From Arthrobacter sp. Hiyo8 (GTDB taxonomy: Bacteria; Actinomycetota; Actinomycetes; Actinomycetales; Micrococcaceae), in contig AP014719.1 of NCBI GenBank assembly GCA_001549895.1, positions 2,604,001 through 2,668,000 on the forward strand: a stretch of DNA of 64,000 nucleotides, read 5' to 3'. Every line of letters begins with the position of its first letter. Position 1 is the stretch's first letter. Both the position numbers and the translations under genes were made by a program. Below the pieces are notes generated by a model. That model saw only the letters and a program-made list of their open reading frames with translations, searched no databases and was not told the DNA's origin. Below are positions 16,961 to 27,490 of this stretch, one piece after another.

Positions 16961-17893
16961 TCACGTACCGGATGCCCAGCTGGGCTCCCAGGCCTCCCCG
17001 GGTTCCAGCCAGCGCAGGCCTTCGCCACTGTTGAAGGCATCGGCGGGCGCAGTCATCGGTTCAACTGCGACGGCGGTCACCATACCGCCGTCGGTGGCGA
17101 AGTCCGTGGTGGTGAAGGCCTGGACGTAGCCGAAGGAGGCATCCATGAACATTTGGACTTGGCTGCCGTCGGGCGCTTCGAGGTAGTGCACCGAGCTTCC
17201 GTCGTCCTCGCGGTGGACATCGCTCCAGGCGTCGTCGAGGTCAACTGAACCAACCAGCTGGCCTGTGCGAAAGTCGTTCGTGGTTCCGGCGACGTCCGTG
17301 GTGATTCCGCTGGGGTTCAGGCGTTCGTCCACCTCGATGTGGGTAGCGGCGTTGATATAGAGCGTGAGTTCGTCCGTCGGCACGCTGCCCAGCCGGAGGA
17401 AAGGATGGGCGCCGAGCGCGACGGGCGCGGACCGGTGGCCCGTGTTTTCCAGGCGGTGGGTGACAAGCAGCCCGTCCTCCACGAGTTGATAACGGACCGA
17501 CGTCGACAGCTCGAAGGGGTACCCAGCTTGCGGCGAGATGCCGGCGTCGAGCGTAATGCTGTCAGCGGTCCGGGCACTGACCCCGTACGGAGTGTGCGTC
17601 AGCAATCCATGCAAAGCATTGCCGTTGTCCGGTTCGGTGATGTCGAGTTGTTGGGTGACGCCGTCGTCGCTCCATGTGCCGCCAGCCACCCGGTTGGGCC
17701 ACGGGACCAGGACCCAGCCCGCGCACCATGGCGGTTGGGCATCGGCGGGATAGTCCTGGACCAGGGCCACGCCGTCGACGTCGAGCTCCCGCAGGCTGGC
17801 GGCGATTTCCGTGACGACGGCGCGCTGGATGCGGCCGCCGATGCTGGCCGTGAGTTCGAAATGTTCGCCCATGGGCGAATTGTCAGTAGACAT
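16961..17893 (-). CDS. Aldose 1-epimerase (mutarotase) family protein
   Basis: This intact 310-residue galactose mutarotase-like protein has PWCAGWVLVPWPNRVAGGTW near the N-terminus, NALHGLLTHTPY with the first catalytic His, GAHPFLRLG with the second His region, and the C-terminal catalytic Glu region around AVEPMTAPADAFNSGEGLRW. It interconverts anomers of aldoses. It overlaps the ROK regulator gene by 11 bases and is the last gene of the alditol oxidase-ROK-epimerase operon, so xylose or a related pentose is its likely substrate here. Confidence 0.85.
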   Translation of the reverse strand: MSTDNSPMGEHFELTASIGGRIQRAVVTEIAASLRELDVDGVALVQDYPADAQPPWCAGWVLVPWPNRVAGGTWSDDGVTQQLDITEPDNGNALHGLLTHTPYGVSARTADSITLDAGISPQAGYPFELSTSVRYQLVEDGLLVTHRLENTGHRSAPVALGAHPFLRLGSVPTDELTLYINAATHIEVDERLNPSGITTDVAGTTNDFRTGQLVGSVDLDDAWSDVHREDDGSSVHYLEAPDGSQVQMFMDASFGYVQAFTTTDFATDGGMVTAVAVEPMTAPADAFNSGEGLRWLEPGEAWEPSWASGT

Positions 17894-19107
17894 AGTCGAC
17901 CTTACTAAGAGGAAGCGCAGCTAAGGCGCCGGCCGGATCCGCGAGGAACTGTGCGAAGGCCAGTTCCGCGGCTCCGATCATCATGAGATCCGAGCCGAGG
18001 GCGGCCCGGTAGATCTTTACCTGGCCAGCCGGTCCGTCCATCGCCTGGGATCGCAGCGAGCTGTCCAATGTCCCGGGAGACAGGGCGTGCAAGACGCCGA
18101 GGAAGCCATCCAGGACGATCGCTTCAGGGTTGAAAATGTTCACCGCATTCCGCAAGGCGATGCCAAGATACTCAAGCTGGCGTGCCACTTCGGCGCCCAC
18201 CGCTTCGCTGCTGTTCCGGCGAAGCGCTTGCTCGAGTTCACCCGCATCCCCACCGCCGATCCCGGCCAGTTCAAAAAGCGAGGACTGCGAGACTTCGGTC
18301 TCGAGGCAGCCTGCGGCCCCGCAATGGCAAGGTTTGCCGGTCGAGCGGACAAAGGTATGTCCAAGTTCCCCGGCGTAGCCGGATGTCCCGCGAAGCAATT
18401 CCCCGTCAGCGATGATTCCGCCGCCGATGCCGCTGGCGCCACCGTTGAGGAAGATCAGGTTCCTTTGGCCCGCGCCGGCGCCGAAAAGGAGTTCACCCTC
18501 GGCGCCGAGCGATGCGTCGTTGGCCGCGTGGCAGGGGTATCCGGTAGCTTCGCCGAGCATTCGGGCTATGGGTTCATCGCGCCAGCCCAGATGCGGGGCG
18601 TGCCGGACCACGCCGTCGCCGCGGTTGACGAGTCCGGGCACTGCGATGCCCACGCCCATGACCTGGTACGACGTGTCGAGCTCCGACCGCATTCCCTCGA
18701 TGACGGCCGCCGCGATGTTCACGGCTTCTTTGGCCGTCGGGATCCGCTCGGTGTCGAAACGGATCTTCTTCTGGACCTTCCCCCGAGGCCCACAAGACCG
18801 ATGGTGACAGCATCGATCTCCGGGTTGACCGCAAGGGCAGCTATGGACGGCCGGGGATGGACGATCGGGCTGGGCCTGCCCACCTGCGCTTCGCCGGAGG
18901 GCGCCGTCTCATACACCACTTCCAAGTTCACGAGTTGCCCTATCAACGCCCCTACCGTGGACCGGTTCAGGCCTGTCCGCTTGGTCAGCTGGGCACGACT
19001 GAGTACACCGTTGTGGTGGACAAGGGAGGTCAGCAGCGCCAGGTTGTTTCGCCGTGACGGATCGGGCTCGCTGGCGGTGACGGGATTTCGGGTGGGGAGG
19101 GCATCAT
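17883..19107 (-). CDS. ROK family repressor, XylR-like, frameshifted
   Basis: An N-terminal winged helix (NNLALLTSLVHHNGVLSRAQ, TGLNRSTVGALIGQL) is followed by a ROK sugar-kinase-like domain. That domain contains GVGIAVPGLVN, GGASGIGGGI, YAGELGHTFV and the zinc motif CHCGAAGCLE. Two breaks, near 19055 and 18775, split about 405 residues. Its place between alditol oxidase and mutarotase genes, divergent from xylA-xylB, fits a xylose-responsive repressor. The start is inferred from MMPSPPEIP, just 11 bases after the oxidase stop. Confidence 0.8.
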
Positions 19108-19117
19108 CGCGACAATA

Positions 19118-20382
19118 TCAGCTCCCAAACACCGTTCGGTCCAGGAAGCCGTTGCGGAGCTTTCCGGACGGATCGAGGCGTTCAGCCAGGGCGATGAAGT
19201 CGTTGAAGCGAGGGTACAAGGGCGCGACGGCGGCAGCACCGGCGTCGAACAGCTTGCCCCAGTGCGGCCTCGCCGCGAACGGAGCCAGTTCCGCCTCAAG
19301 CAGCGGCAGGATGGCTTCGACGGCCGGCTGGTCCTGGCGCCACGTGAAGTGCAAGCCGATGCCGTCGCGGCCGTAGTTGGCGCTCAGCCAGAGCTGGTCG
19401 GCGGCCACCGTGCGGATTTCGCCAACCAGCAGCAGGGAGTCACGACGTCGGAGAGCCGGCGCATGGTGCGGAGGGCGTCCACGGCGTGTTCACGGGGGAT
19501 GAGGTACTCGCTCTGCAACTCGTCGCCTTGGCTCGGTGTGAATTCCATCCTGAAATGGGCCAGCCGGTCGGACCACGGCCCGGCCATGCCGAGCTGCTGC
19601 GTGCAGTTGCTGCCCGACACGCCGGGAAGGGGGTGCCGGGCTTCTGTTGCCGGGGTGCCGCCGAAGAAATCCGACGTTTCCGGGTCCGCATCGCCGCCGC
19701 GCCTCTTGAGCCACGCCTGGCCCACGGTGTCTCCGCTCCAATCGGTGAACAGGCTGACGCTATACGCGGAGGAGGTTATCTGGTCGAAGTTTTCCAGGAC
19801 GAGGTCCCAGTTGAGGTTTTCGAACACGCTCTGGGCGACGTCGAAGGTTGGCTGGATGTCCAGGGTCAATTTGGTGACGATGCCGAGTGCGCCGAGTCCC
19901 ACCACCATTCCGTCGAAATCCTCGTCGCCGCGGCGCACGCTGAGAATGCCGCCGTCCGCCGTGACCAGTTCAAGGCCCGCGACGGCGCTGGCAAGGTTGC
20001 CGTTGGCATCACCGGAGCCGTGCGTGGCGGTGGAGACAGCTCCTGCCACCGAAATGTGGGGGAGTGAGGCGAGGTTGTGAAGGGCGAAGCCTTGGCGCTG
20101 GAGTTCTGCCGCCAGGGTCCCGTACCGCGTGCCACCGCTCACGGTGACGGTCATGTTCGCCGCATCCACACTGATGCCCGGATCCAGCTGGTCCAGCACC
20201 ACGAGGGTACCGGCCGTGTCCGCAATGGAGTTGAAGGAATGCCTCGTGCCAAGCGCACGAACCTTCTGCCCGCCTGCCACGAGACCTTGCAGTTCCTCCA
20301 CGCTGGCGGGATGCGCGAGTTGCGGTGCCTGGTAGCTGTAGTTTCCTGCCCAGTTGCGTTCCGCCACCAGCTGATCAGTCAC
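19118..20382 (-). CDS. Alditol oxidase (AldO/xylitol oxidase family), one frameshift
   Basis: Rejoined at about 19440, this is a VAO-family flavoprotein of about 420 residues. The N-terminus has RALGTRHSFNSIAD, where His48 is the expected covalent FAD attachment site. SLPHISVAGAVSTATHGSGD follows, and the C-terminus has AARPHWGKLFDAG. It closely follows the layout of Streptomyces AldO, which oxidises xylitol and sorbitol to aldoses with oxygen, giving peroxide. The GTG start has a GAAGGA site. It is transcribed away from xylA and shares its promoter region. A role in feeding xylitol to xylose is inferred. Confidence 0.82.
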
Positions 20383-20587
20383 GGTTGAATCCTTCGTTCG
20401 AGGGCTCGACGGCCTTATTTGATGTCCACAACAACATAACCGCTGGATGGCCCATGCGCCAGGTCTTTTCCTGACTTTTCCTTGAGGGGATGAAAAAAAC
20501 TTTGTTGGCTTCACGTGGTTGACATCACAGGAATTCATAATATGTTGGATAGCGAAACAAACCCCTTTCGACTACCCGGAGCACTCA
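20383..20587. promoter_or_regulatory. Divergent xyl promoter region
   Basis: This spacer separates the alditol oxidase operon from xylA. It contains TTGACA at 20519 and CATAATAT at 20536, a promoter-like pair with a short spacer, then GTTGGATAGCGAAACAA, where a ROK operator would be expected. A GATGAAAAAAACTTTG A-tract lies just upstream. The assignment is by position; no operator is proven. Confidence 0.45.
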
Positions 20588-21777
20588 ATGACGATTCAGC
20601 CCACCCGTGAAGACAAGTTCTCGTTCGGTCTTTGGACCGTCGGTTGGGAGGCGCAGGACCAGTTCGGTTCGGCCACCCGCCCTCCCCTGGACACCGTGGA
20701 AGCCGTCAACCGACTCAGCGACCTTGGCGCCTACGGCATCACTTTCCACGACAACGACCTGTTCCCCTTCGGCTGCTCGGCTGCCGATCGCCAACGCGAA
20801 ATCGACCGCTTGCAGGGTGCGCTCAAAGCCACGGGGATGATCGTTCCCATGGTCACCACCAACCTGTTCAGCCACCCCGTCTTCAAGGACGGCGGTTTCA
20901 CGAGCAACGATCGCGGCGTCCGCCGCTTTGCCCTGCGCAAGGTGCTGGACAACATCGATCTCGCCGCAGAACTCGGCGCCGAAACGTTCGTCATGTGGGG
21001 CGGCCGTGAAGGCAGCGAATACGACGCCGCCAAGGACATCCGTGGCGCGCTCGAGCGTTACCGCGAGGCCGTGAACCTGTTGGGCGACTACGTCACGGAC
21101 AAGGGGTACAACATCCGCTTCGCGATTGAACCGAAGCCGAACGAACCCCGCGGCGACATCCTGCTCCCCACCCTGGGCCACGCCCTAGCCTTCATCGAAA
21201 CCCTGGAACGCCCGGAGCTCGTGGGCATCAACCCCGAGACCGGCCACGAGCAGATGGCGGGCCTGAACTTCACGCACGGCATCGCCCAGGCCCTGTACCA
21301 GGGCAAGCTCTTCCACATCGACCTCAACGGCCAGCGCAGCATCAAGTTCGACCAGGACCTGGTGTTCGGCCACGGTGACCTGCAGAACGCTTTCTCCTTG
21401 GTGGACTTGCTCGAAAACGGCGGTCCCGACGGCGGCCCGCCTACAACGGTCCGCGCCACTTCGACTACAAGCCCAGCCGCACCGAGGACATCGACGGCGT
21501 GTGGGACTCTGCGGCCGCGAACATGCAGACCTACCTGCTGCTCAAGGAGCGCGCCAAGGCATTCCGCGCCGACCCCGAGGTCCAGGAGGCCCTCCAGGCG
21601 TCCCGCGTGGCAGAAATCAACGAACCTACCCTGAACCCGGGCGAAGGTTACGAGCAGTTGCGTGCGGACAAGTCCGCTTACGAGGACTTCGACGCCGATG
21701 CCTACTTCGGCGGCAAGGGCTTTGGGTTCGTGAAGCTCCAGCAGCTCTTCATCGAGCACCTCCTCGGAGCGCGCTGA
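20588..21777 (+). CDS. xylA: Xylose isomerase, one frameshift
   Basis: This actinobacterial class I xylose isomerase is about 395 residues after one repair near 21438. Motifs are [22 protein letters not shown] with the active-site His and Asp, [31 protein letters not shown] with metal-binding Glu, the metal region [16 protein letters not shown], and [16 protein letters not shown]. It converts D-xylose to D-xylulose with Mg or Mn in the cytoplasm. The xylulokinase gene begins five bases after its stop, so the two form an operon. Confidence 0.93.
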
Positions 21778-21781
21778 CCTC

Positions 21782-23282
21782 ATGACACTGGTTGCCGGGG
21801 TTGATTCCTCTACCCAAAGCTGCAAAGTGGTGGTCTTGGACGCGGAAAGCGGTGCGCTCGTGCGTGCGGGCCGCGCGAGCCACCCGGAGGGAACGGAAGT
21901 CCATCCGGACGAGTGGTGGCGGGCGCTGTCCGAAGCGTTCGGCGACGCCGGCGGCCTGGCCGATGTCAGCGCACTGTCCGTAGGGGGCCAGCAGCACGGG
22001 ATGGTGCTGCTGGACCTCGAGGGCAATGTGGTGCGGCCGGCGCTGCTGTGGAATGACACTCGCTCGGCCGGCTCGGCGGAAGATCTCACCGCCGAAGTGG
22101 GGGCGGAGGACTTCGCCCGGCGGACCGGCCTGGTTCCGGTGGCTTCGTTCACGATCACGAAAATCCGCTGGATTAGGGACCACGAACCCGAAAGCATGGC
22201 TCGGGTGGCCGCCGTCGCGCTCCCCCACGACTGGCTCACGTGGCGTCTCCGCGGTTACGGTCCGGCGGGCTCCAGCCCGCTGGGGCCGGACCTGGACGAA
22301 CTCACCACTGACCGTTCGGACGCCAGCGGCACCGGCTATTGGAGCCCGCTGACCGGACGCTACGATCTGGATTTGTTCAAACTGGCGTTCGGCCAGGACG
22401 CCCGGGAAGCCTCGGGCGGGACGACGACGGCGGCGCCCGGCGTCGTCGTTCTTCCCCGGGTGCTAGGTCCGGGCGAAACCGCGGGCCGCGTGCACCCGGC
22501 GTGTTTCGGGGCCGTGGCGCAAGCGAAGTGTTGGGCGGCGGGATCCTGCTCGGCGTCGGGGCGGGGACAATGCCGCCGCCGCGCTTGGGCTCGGAGCCAA
22601 ACCCGGCGACGTCGTCGTGTCCGTGGGCACCAGCGGCACCGTGTTCGCCGTCGACTCTTCACCCGGACATGATGCGAGCGGGACCGTGGCGGGCTTCGCC
22701 GATGCGAGCGGCGAGTATTTGCCCATCGCAGTGACCTTGAACGCCGCCCGCGTGCTCAGCTCGGTAGCCGCAGTGCTCGGCGTCGACTTCGACGGGCTGT
22801 CCAGGCTCGCCCTTGAAGCTGAGCCTGGCTCGGGAGGCGTGGTGCTGGTGCCGTATTTCGAAGGGGAACGGACTCCCAATCTGCCTCACGCGAAGGCCAG
22901 CTTCCACGGCCTCAGCATCGCCTCCACCACCCGGCCGAATATCGCCCGGGCCGCCATCGAAGGCATGCTGTGTGGACTCGCCGGAGGCCTGGACGCGCTG
23001 CGTGACCAGGGTGTCCGTGCGGAACGGTTGCAGTTGATCGGGGGCGCGGTACAGAATCCTGCCGTGCAACGGATAGCGGCTCAGGTATTCGACCTGCCTG
23101 TCGTGATTCCGAGCCCGGGCGAATACGTTGCCCGCGGTGCAGCCGTGCAGGCGGCGTGGGCGCTCGCAGGCTACCGCCCGGATTGGCCCGTGGCCCTCGA
23201 CGCCACACCCGAGCCGGATTTCCGAGCGTCGATCGGGCAGAACTACAGGAAGGTCAGTGCCCGCGTTGACGCCGGCAACTGA
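21782..23282 (+). CDS. xylB: Xylulokinase (FGGY family), frameshifted
   Basis: Rejoined, this is a sugar kinase of about 500 residues. It starts [16 protein letters not shown] (phosphate-1 motif), with [40 protein letters not shown] and [18 protein letters not shown] near the end. Breaks lie between about 22510 and 22600. It phosphorylates xylulose to xylulose 5-phosphate and pairs with xylA. The following oxidoreductase gene overlaps or nearly touches its end. Confidence 0.9.
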
Positions 23283-24341
23283 ATCGCTGCTCATCAGGAC
23301 ACCGCTTCTTGATTCCCTGAACCAGGATCCGGTGCCCGCATCGGGCAGTCCCGTCCGGTGGGGAGTCATTTCCACCGGACGGATCGCCTCCACGGTCGTC
23401 AGCGACCTCGCGCTCCTTCCCGACGCCGTTTTGCAGTCCGTCAGTTCCCGGACCCAGGAAAACGCGGACGCGTTTGCTTCGGAGCACGGCTTCCAGAGCG
23501 CCTACGGCGACGACGGCGGGCTTCCGGGGTACCAGCGGCTCCTCCAGGATCCCGCGGTGGACGTCGTGTATGTGGCAACCCCTCACACGAGTCATTTCTC
23601 GGCGGCGAAGGCGGCCCTCGAAGCGGGGAAGCACGTGTTGTGCGAGAAGCCGCTGACCATCAACGCCCGTGAAGCAGAGGTCCTGGTTCGGCTGGCCCGG
23701 GAGAAAAGCCTGTTCCTGATGGAAGCAGTGTGGACCCGGTTCCTGCCCAGCGTGCAACGGGCGGCGGAAATCATCGCATCCGGCGAACTCGGCGAGATCC
23801 GGTGGCTGCAAGCTGACCTCGGGTTTCCGGCGCCGTACAATCCAGAATCCCGGCTGTGGAGGCGCGACGACGGGGGAGGCGCCCTGATGGACGTTGGTGT
23901 CTATCCCCTGACATGGGCGCTGATCAGCCTAGGACGCCCGGAATCGTTGACGGCCACGGCGCATCTGACTGACGGCGGAGTGGATTCCGAGACCGCACTG
24001 ACACTGTCCTATCCTTCCGGGGCGCAGGTCCAGGCCATGACCTCCTTGACCTCGGCCACCCCCAAACGGCCACCGTATGCGGCACGAAGGGGATGCTCCG
24101 ATCCAACGCACCGCTATTCAATCCGACGGAGTTGACCATCATCTCCAGCTCCGGCGAGCAACGGCAGGAGAAATTCACCCCGGTCGGCCATGGCTACACC
24201 TACCAGTTGCGCGAAGTGATTCGTTGCCTGCAACTGGGCCTGCTTGAGTGCCCCACAATGCCGTTGGCGGATACCCTGACCACCATGTCCCTGCTGGATG
24301 AAGCACGCAGGCAAGCGGGAATCAGCTACCCGGGGAACTAG
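23257..24341 (+). CDS. Gfo/Idh/MocA family oxidoreductase, one frameshift
   Basis: The protein has an N-terminal Rossmann fold (VRWGVISTGRIASTVVSDLA), the family motif [19 protein letters not shown], and the C-terminal alpha/beta domain (DDGGGALMDVGVYPLTWAL). One break near 24065 is repaired to give about 360 residues. The GTG at 23257 follows AGGAAGG but lies inside xylB; a GTG at 23332 is the alternative. It resembles dimeric dihydrodiol/D-xylose 1-dehydrogenases of this family, and with xylAB it may oxidise or reduce a pentose. This is inference. Confidence 0.78.
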
Positions 24342-24460
24342 GGGCAGGCAGCACCTCGGCAAGTGACCAGCGCCGCACAGCACGGTCCAAATAGCCAGCA
24401 ACCTCCGATCCCTGAATGATGATGTAAGTCACGCAGTCAAAACAGGATCCTGGAGGAAAC

Positions 24461-25657
24461 ATGCCCGCCACGCCGTCGCCGGGAAGAGTGGGCGATGTCC
24501 GCAGGCAGAACCTTGCGCTCGTCCTCGCCGGGATACAGGGGAACAGCGGGGCCACGCGTGCCCAGCTTGCCGCGGAAAGCGGTCTCACGAAAGCATCCGT
24601 TTCGAGCATCGTCACCGACTTGCTTGAATCCGGCCTGGTGCGGGAAACAAGTATCACCCGAGACGGCGAACGCGGACGGCCCGGAACCGGTCTCGTCCTC
24701 AATCCGGCCCGCGGCGCTTTGGCCGCGGAAATCAATGTGGACTACCTCGCGGTGGGAGTCCTGGACTTCGCAGGGGAACTGGCCTTCCACGAAACGGTCG
24801 AAAGGCATAACCGCGGAAGCCTGCCCTCCGACATCCTGCCGCTCCTCGTCGCCATGGCGCAGCGGGCGGCAACACAGGCGGCCGGCGACGGCGTCGAACT
24901 TCTTGGTGGGGAATTGACCGTGCCCGGCTTGGTGGATACGGAACGCAACGTGGTGCTGGCCGCGCCGAACCTGGGCTGGGCCGACGTCGGACTCTCCGAA
25001 GAGCTGCCCAGGCTCCTGCCCGCAGCCCCCTTCGGAGTGACCCTCTCCAACGAGGCCAATGGCGCCGCGCTCGCGGAACTCTGGTTTGGCCACGGCGACC
25101 GCTTCCCTGACTTCCTCTACATTTCCGGCGAAGTGGGCGTCGGTGGAGGGCTGGTCATAGATTCCCGGCTTTTCGCCGGCCCGCACGGCCATGCCGGTGA
25201 GATCGGGCATGTGGTGGTGCATCCCGACGGCCCGTTGTGCGCCTGCGGCGGTCACGGTTGCCTTGAGACGTTCGCGGGCCAAGACGCCATATATTCTGCA
25301 GCCGGAATACATCAGGATGTGGCTACAAAGCACATGGAATACCTGCTGAGCCGCCTTGCCGACGGAGATTGGAGCGCGGTTTCAGCGGTGGAACAGGCCG
25401 GGCACTACCTAGGAATCGCGATAGCCTCGACGGCGCGGGTGGCGAACATTTCCGCCGTCGTGCTCGGCGGTCATTTCGCCGTACTCGAGGAGTGGATCGC
25501 TCCTGCGCTGCGCCGGAGCTTGGACCACCACGCACCGGGACTGATCCCGGAAGGAAACCTGGCGTTCTCCGGACTGGGGCAGACGGGGGCCCTCAGGGGC
25601 GCCGCAGCAACCGCAGTCCGGAGAATATTGAGCCAGGCCTACGAACTGATTCCCTGA
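24461..25657 (+). CDS. ROK family transcriptional regulator
   Basis: This intact 398-residue protein starts after a strong GGAGGAAAC site. An N-terminal winged helix (RAQLAAESGLTKASVSSIVT) is followed by a ROK domain with GGELTVPGLVD, YISGEVGVGGGLVIDS, HAGEIGHVVV and the zinc motif CACGGHGCLE. Its 3' end overlaps the convergent oxidoreductase gene by 19 bases. It lies between the xylose genes and the ABC-sugar operon and could regulate either. The ABC operon also has a LacI regulator, so the xylose side or dual control is possible. Confidence 0.85.
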   Translation: MPATPSPGRVGDVRRQNLALVLAGIQGNSGATRAQLAAESGLTKASVSSIVTDLLESGLVRETSITRDGERGRPGTGLVLNPARGALAAEINVDYLAVGVLDFAGELAFHETVERHNRGSLPSDILPLLVAMAQRAATQAAGDGVELLGGELTVPGLVDTERNVVLAAPNLGWADVGLSEELPRLLPAAPFGVTLSNEANGAALAELWFGHGDRFPDFLYISGEVGVGGGLVIDSRLFAGPHGHAGEIGHVVVHPDGPLCACGGHGCLETFAGQDAIYSAAGIHQDVATKHMEYLLSRLADGDWSAVSAVEQAGHYLGIAIASTARVANISAVVLGGHFAVLEEWIAPALRRSLDHHAPGLIPEGNLAFSGLGQTGALRGAAATAVRRILSQAYELIP

Positions 25658-26760
25658 ACTTCCGCGAGCGGGGCCGCCAAGGCGGTCAGTTCCACGAGGG
25701 CCGGCCGCGCAACCGTGCTTTCGATCGAGACCGCTGAGCCACTGTGGGCAGATGCCAGCACAGATTCCATGACCTCAAGCGCATGGAACGCCAATTGGCC
25801 GCCAGCACGTGGTTCGACCCCGGCCGGGGTTGCGGCGAGGTCGGCGATGCCGAAGCCCCTGCCCGAATCGATGTAGCCCGCCGAGATCGGAAGGGTCTGC
25901 CAGGAGTCGGCGCCAAGCGTAAAGAGCTGGACGTCGCCGTCGAAGTGGTTCGGATCAGGAACAACAAGAGATCCCGCCGAACCGTGGATCTCGATGTTGG
26001 CCGACTTGGTCTTCACCGCGTCGAAGCTCATCACCAGCGTGGACAGGGCGCCGGAGGCGTGGACCAGGACCCCGGTCACGTGCGAATCGATGGTCACCGG
26101 AATCACCTCGCCCTCCCGCGGTCCTGAACCAATGGTGCGCGTGTCCCGTGTGTGGCTTGCGGCACCAATGACCGAGACCACCGGGCCCAATAGCGTGACC
26201 AGGGCGCTCACGTAGTAGGGACCCATGTCCAGCAGCGGTCCGCCGCCGGGCTGGTAGTAGAAGTCCGGGTTGGGATGCCAGCGCTCGTGTCCCGGTGTCA
26301 CCATGGTTGCCGTGGCCGAGATCGGCGCACCGATCAGGCCGTCGTCGATCGCTTTGCGGGCAGTCTGGATCCCGGTGCCGAGCACCGTATCCGGCGCGCA
26401 GCCGACCACGACGCCGGCCTCCCGCGCCGCGTCGAGCACTTGCCGTGCCTCGGCGGTTGTCGCAGCGAGCGGCTTCTCACCATAGACACTCTTGCCGGCG
26501 GCGATGGCCCTCAATGCGATCGGCGCATGCGCGGCCGGAATGGTGAGGTTGAGTACGAGCTCGACGTCGTCCGCCGCCAGGAGCTCGTCGACGGTCACCG
26601 CGCGGACGCCGTCGTAAGAATCGGCGACTGCTTGCGCGCGTGCGGGATCGAGGTCCGCGACGGCCACCAGGTCAATGTCGTCCAGCCGGCGGAAGTTCTT
26701 GAGGTACTGGGCGATGATGGCGCCGCAGCCGATGATGCCTACTCTTAGCGGCTTGCCCAC
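25639..26760 (-). CDS. Gfo/Idh/MocA family oxidoreductase
   Basis: This intact 373-residue protein has VGIIGCGAIIAQYLKNFRRL at the N-terminus (NAD(P) binding), GKSVYGEKPLAATTAEARQV with the catalytic Lys in EKP, and the substrate domain GGGPLLDMGPYYVSALVTLL. The GTG start lies 16 bases inside the ThuA gene end, and the two are translationally coupled. It is the last gene of the seven-gene sugar operon. Together with ThuA it recalls the ThuA-ThuB pair, which forms 3-keto sugars from disaccharides. The actual sugar is unknown. Confidence 0.83.
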   Translation of the reverse strand: MGKPLRVGIIGCGAIIAQYLKNFRRLDDIDLVAVADLDPARAQAVADSYDGVRAVTVDELLAADDVELVLNLTIPAAHAPIALRAIAAGKSVYGEKPLAATTAEARQVLDAAREAGVVVGCAPDTVLGTGIQTARKAIDDGLIGAPISATATMVTPGHERWHPNPDFYYQPGGGPLLDMGPYYVSALVTLLGPVVSVIGAASHTRDTRTIGSGPREGEVIPVTIDSHVTGVLVHASGALSTLVMSFDAVKTKSANIEIHGSAGSLVVPDPNHFDGDVQLFTLGADSWQTLPISAGYIDSGRGFGIADLAATPAGVEPRAGGQLAFHALEVMESVLASAHSGSAVSIESTVARPALVELTALAAPLAEVQGISS

Positions 26761-27443
26761 AGCATGCCCCTTTCGATGATGGTGCGGACGTTGCTGTCCT
26801 GGAGGATTTCCACGCGGTGGCCCGGGGTGCAGACGAAGATCCGTCCTTCGGCCCACTGCCGGGTCCAGATCGCAGGGGAGGTGACCTCCCGGTTCCATTG
26901 GTCCCATTCGCGGACCTTCTGGGTGGTGGTGGCGAGGACGTCGATGTAGTCGTCGGACAGGACCCAGTACTGCTCGGTGACCAGCTCGAAGTCGCCGATT
27001 CCCTGGGTGATGGGGTGGCTCGCGGCAGCCGGGACCATGTTGACGGTGTACGGCACGTAGTTGTCCGGCTGTTCGCCGATGCGTTCGTCCGGATGTTTGC
27101 CGGGGTGGCAGGCGAACTGGCCGCCGATCATGTGCAGGTAGTCCGAGTTGTTCCGGTAGGAATCGGCGATGCCGCCGTGCCAGCCGGCAAGTCCCGTGCC
27201 GTTTTCGACGGCGGTACGGAGCCCCTCGAATTCGTCCTTCTCGATGGTGGACATGGTCATGCATTGCACGATCAGGTCCACGCCGGACATATATGCCGAA
27301 TCGGCATATACCTTCGGGGATTCCTCCACCCGGACGTCGTAGCCGTTCTCCTTGAGGAAGGGGATAAAGAGTTCTGTGGCTTCGAATGGCTGGTGGCCAT
27401 CCCAGCCGCCACGGACCACCAGGGCGGTCTTCTTGTCAGTCAT
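26745..27443 (-). CDS. ThuA-like protein (trehalose utilisation family)
   Basis: This intact 232-residue protein starts ALVVRGGWDGHQPFEATELF and contains LAGWHGGIADSY and YTVNMVPAAASHPITQG, features of the class I glutamine amidotransferase-like ThuA domain. The start follows AAGGAAACC. ThuA proteins accompany Gfo/Idh/MocA dehydrogenases in disaccharide and 3-keto-glycoside catabolism. Their biochemical role is not firmly established. The neighbours on both sides of this operon are that kind of enzyme. Confidence 0.85.
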   Translation of the reverse strand: MTDKKTALVVRGGWDGHQPFEATELFIPFLKENGYDVRVEESPKVYADSAYMSGVDLIVQCMTMSTIEKDEFEGLRTAVENGTGLAGWHGGIADSYRNNSDYLHMIGGQFACHPGKHPDERIGEQPDNYVPYTVNMVPAAASHPITQGIGDFELVTEQYWVLSDDYIDVLATTTQKVREWDQWNREVTSPAIWTRQWAEGRIFVCTPGHRVEILQDSNVRTIIERGMLWASR

Positions 27444-27490
27444 GGTTTCCTTTGCTGAGAAATACGGCCGGAGAGCCGAAAATGAAATGG

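Noticed and set aside
18087..19376. A 429-residue open frame on the plus strand
   Set aside because: Antisense to the ROK repressor and the alditol oxidase end, both with strong motifs. No start site or domain of its own.
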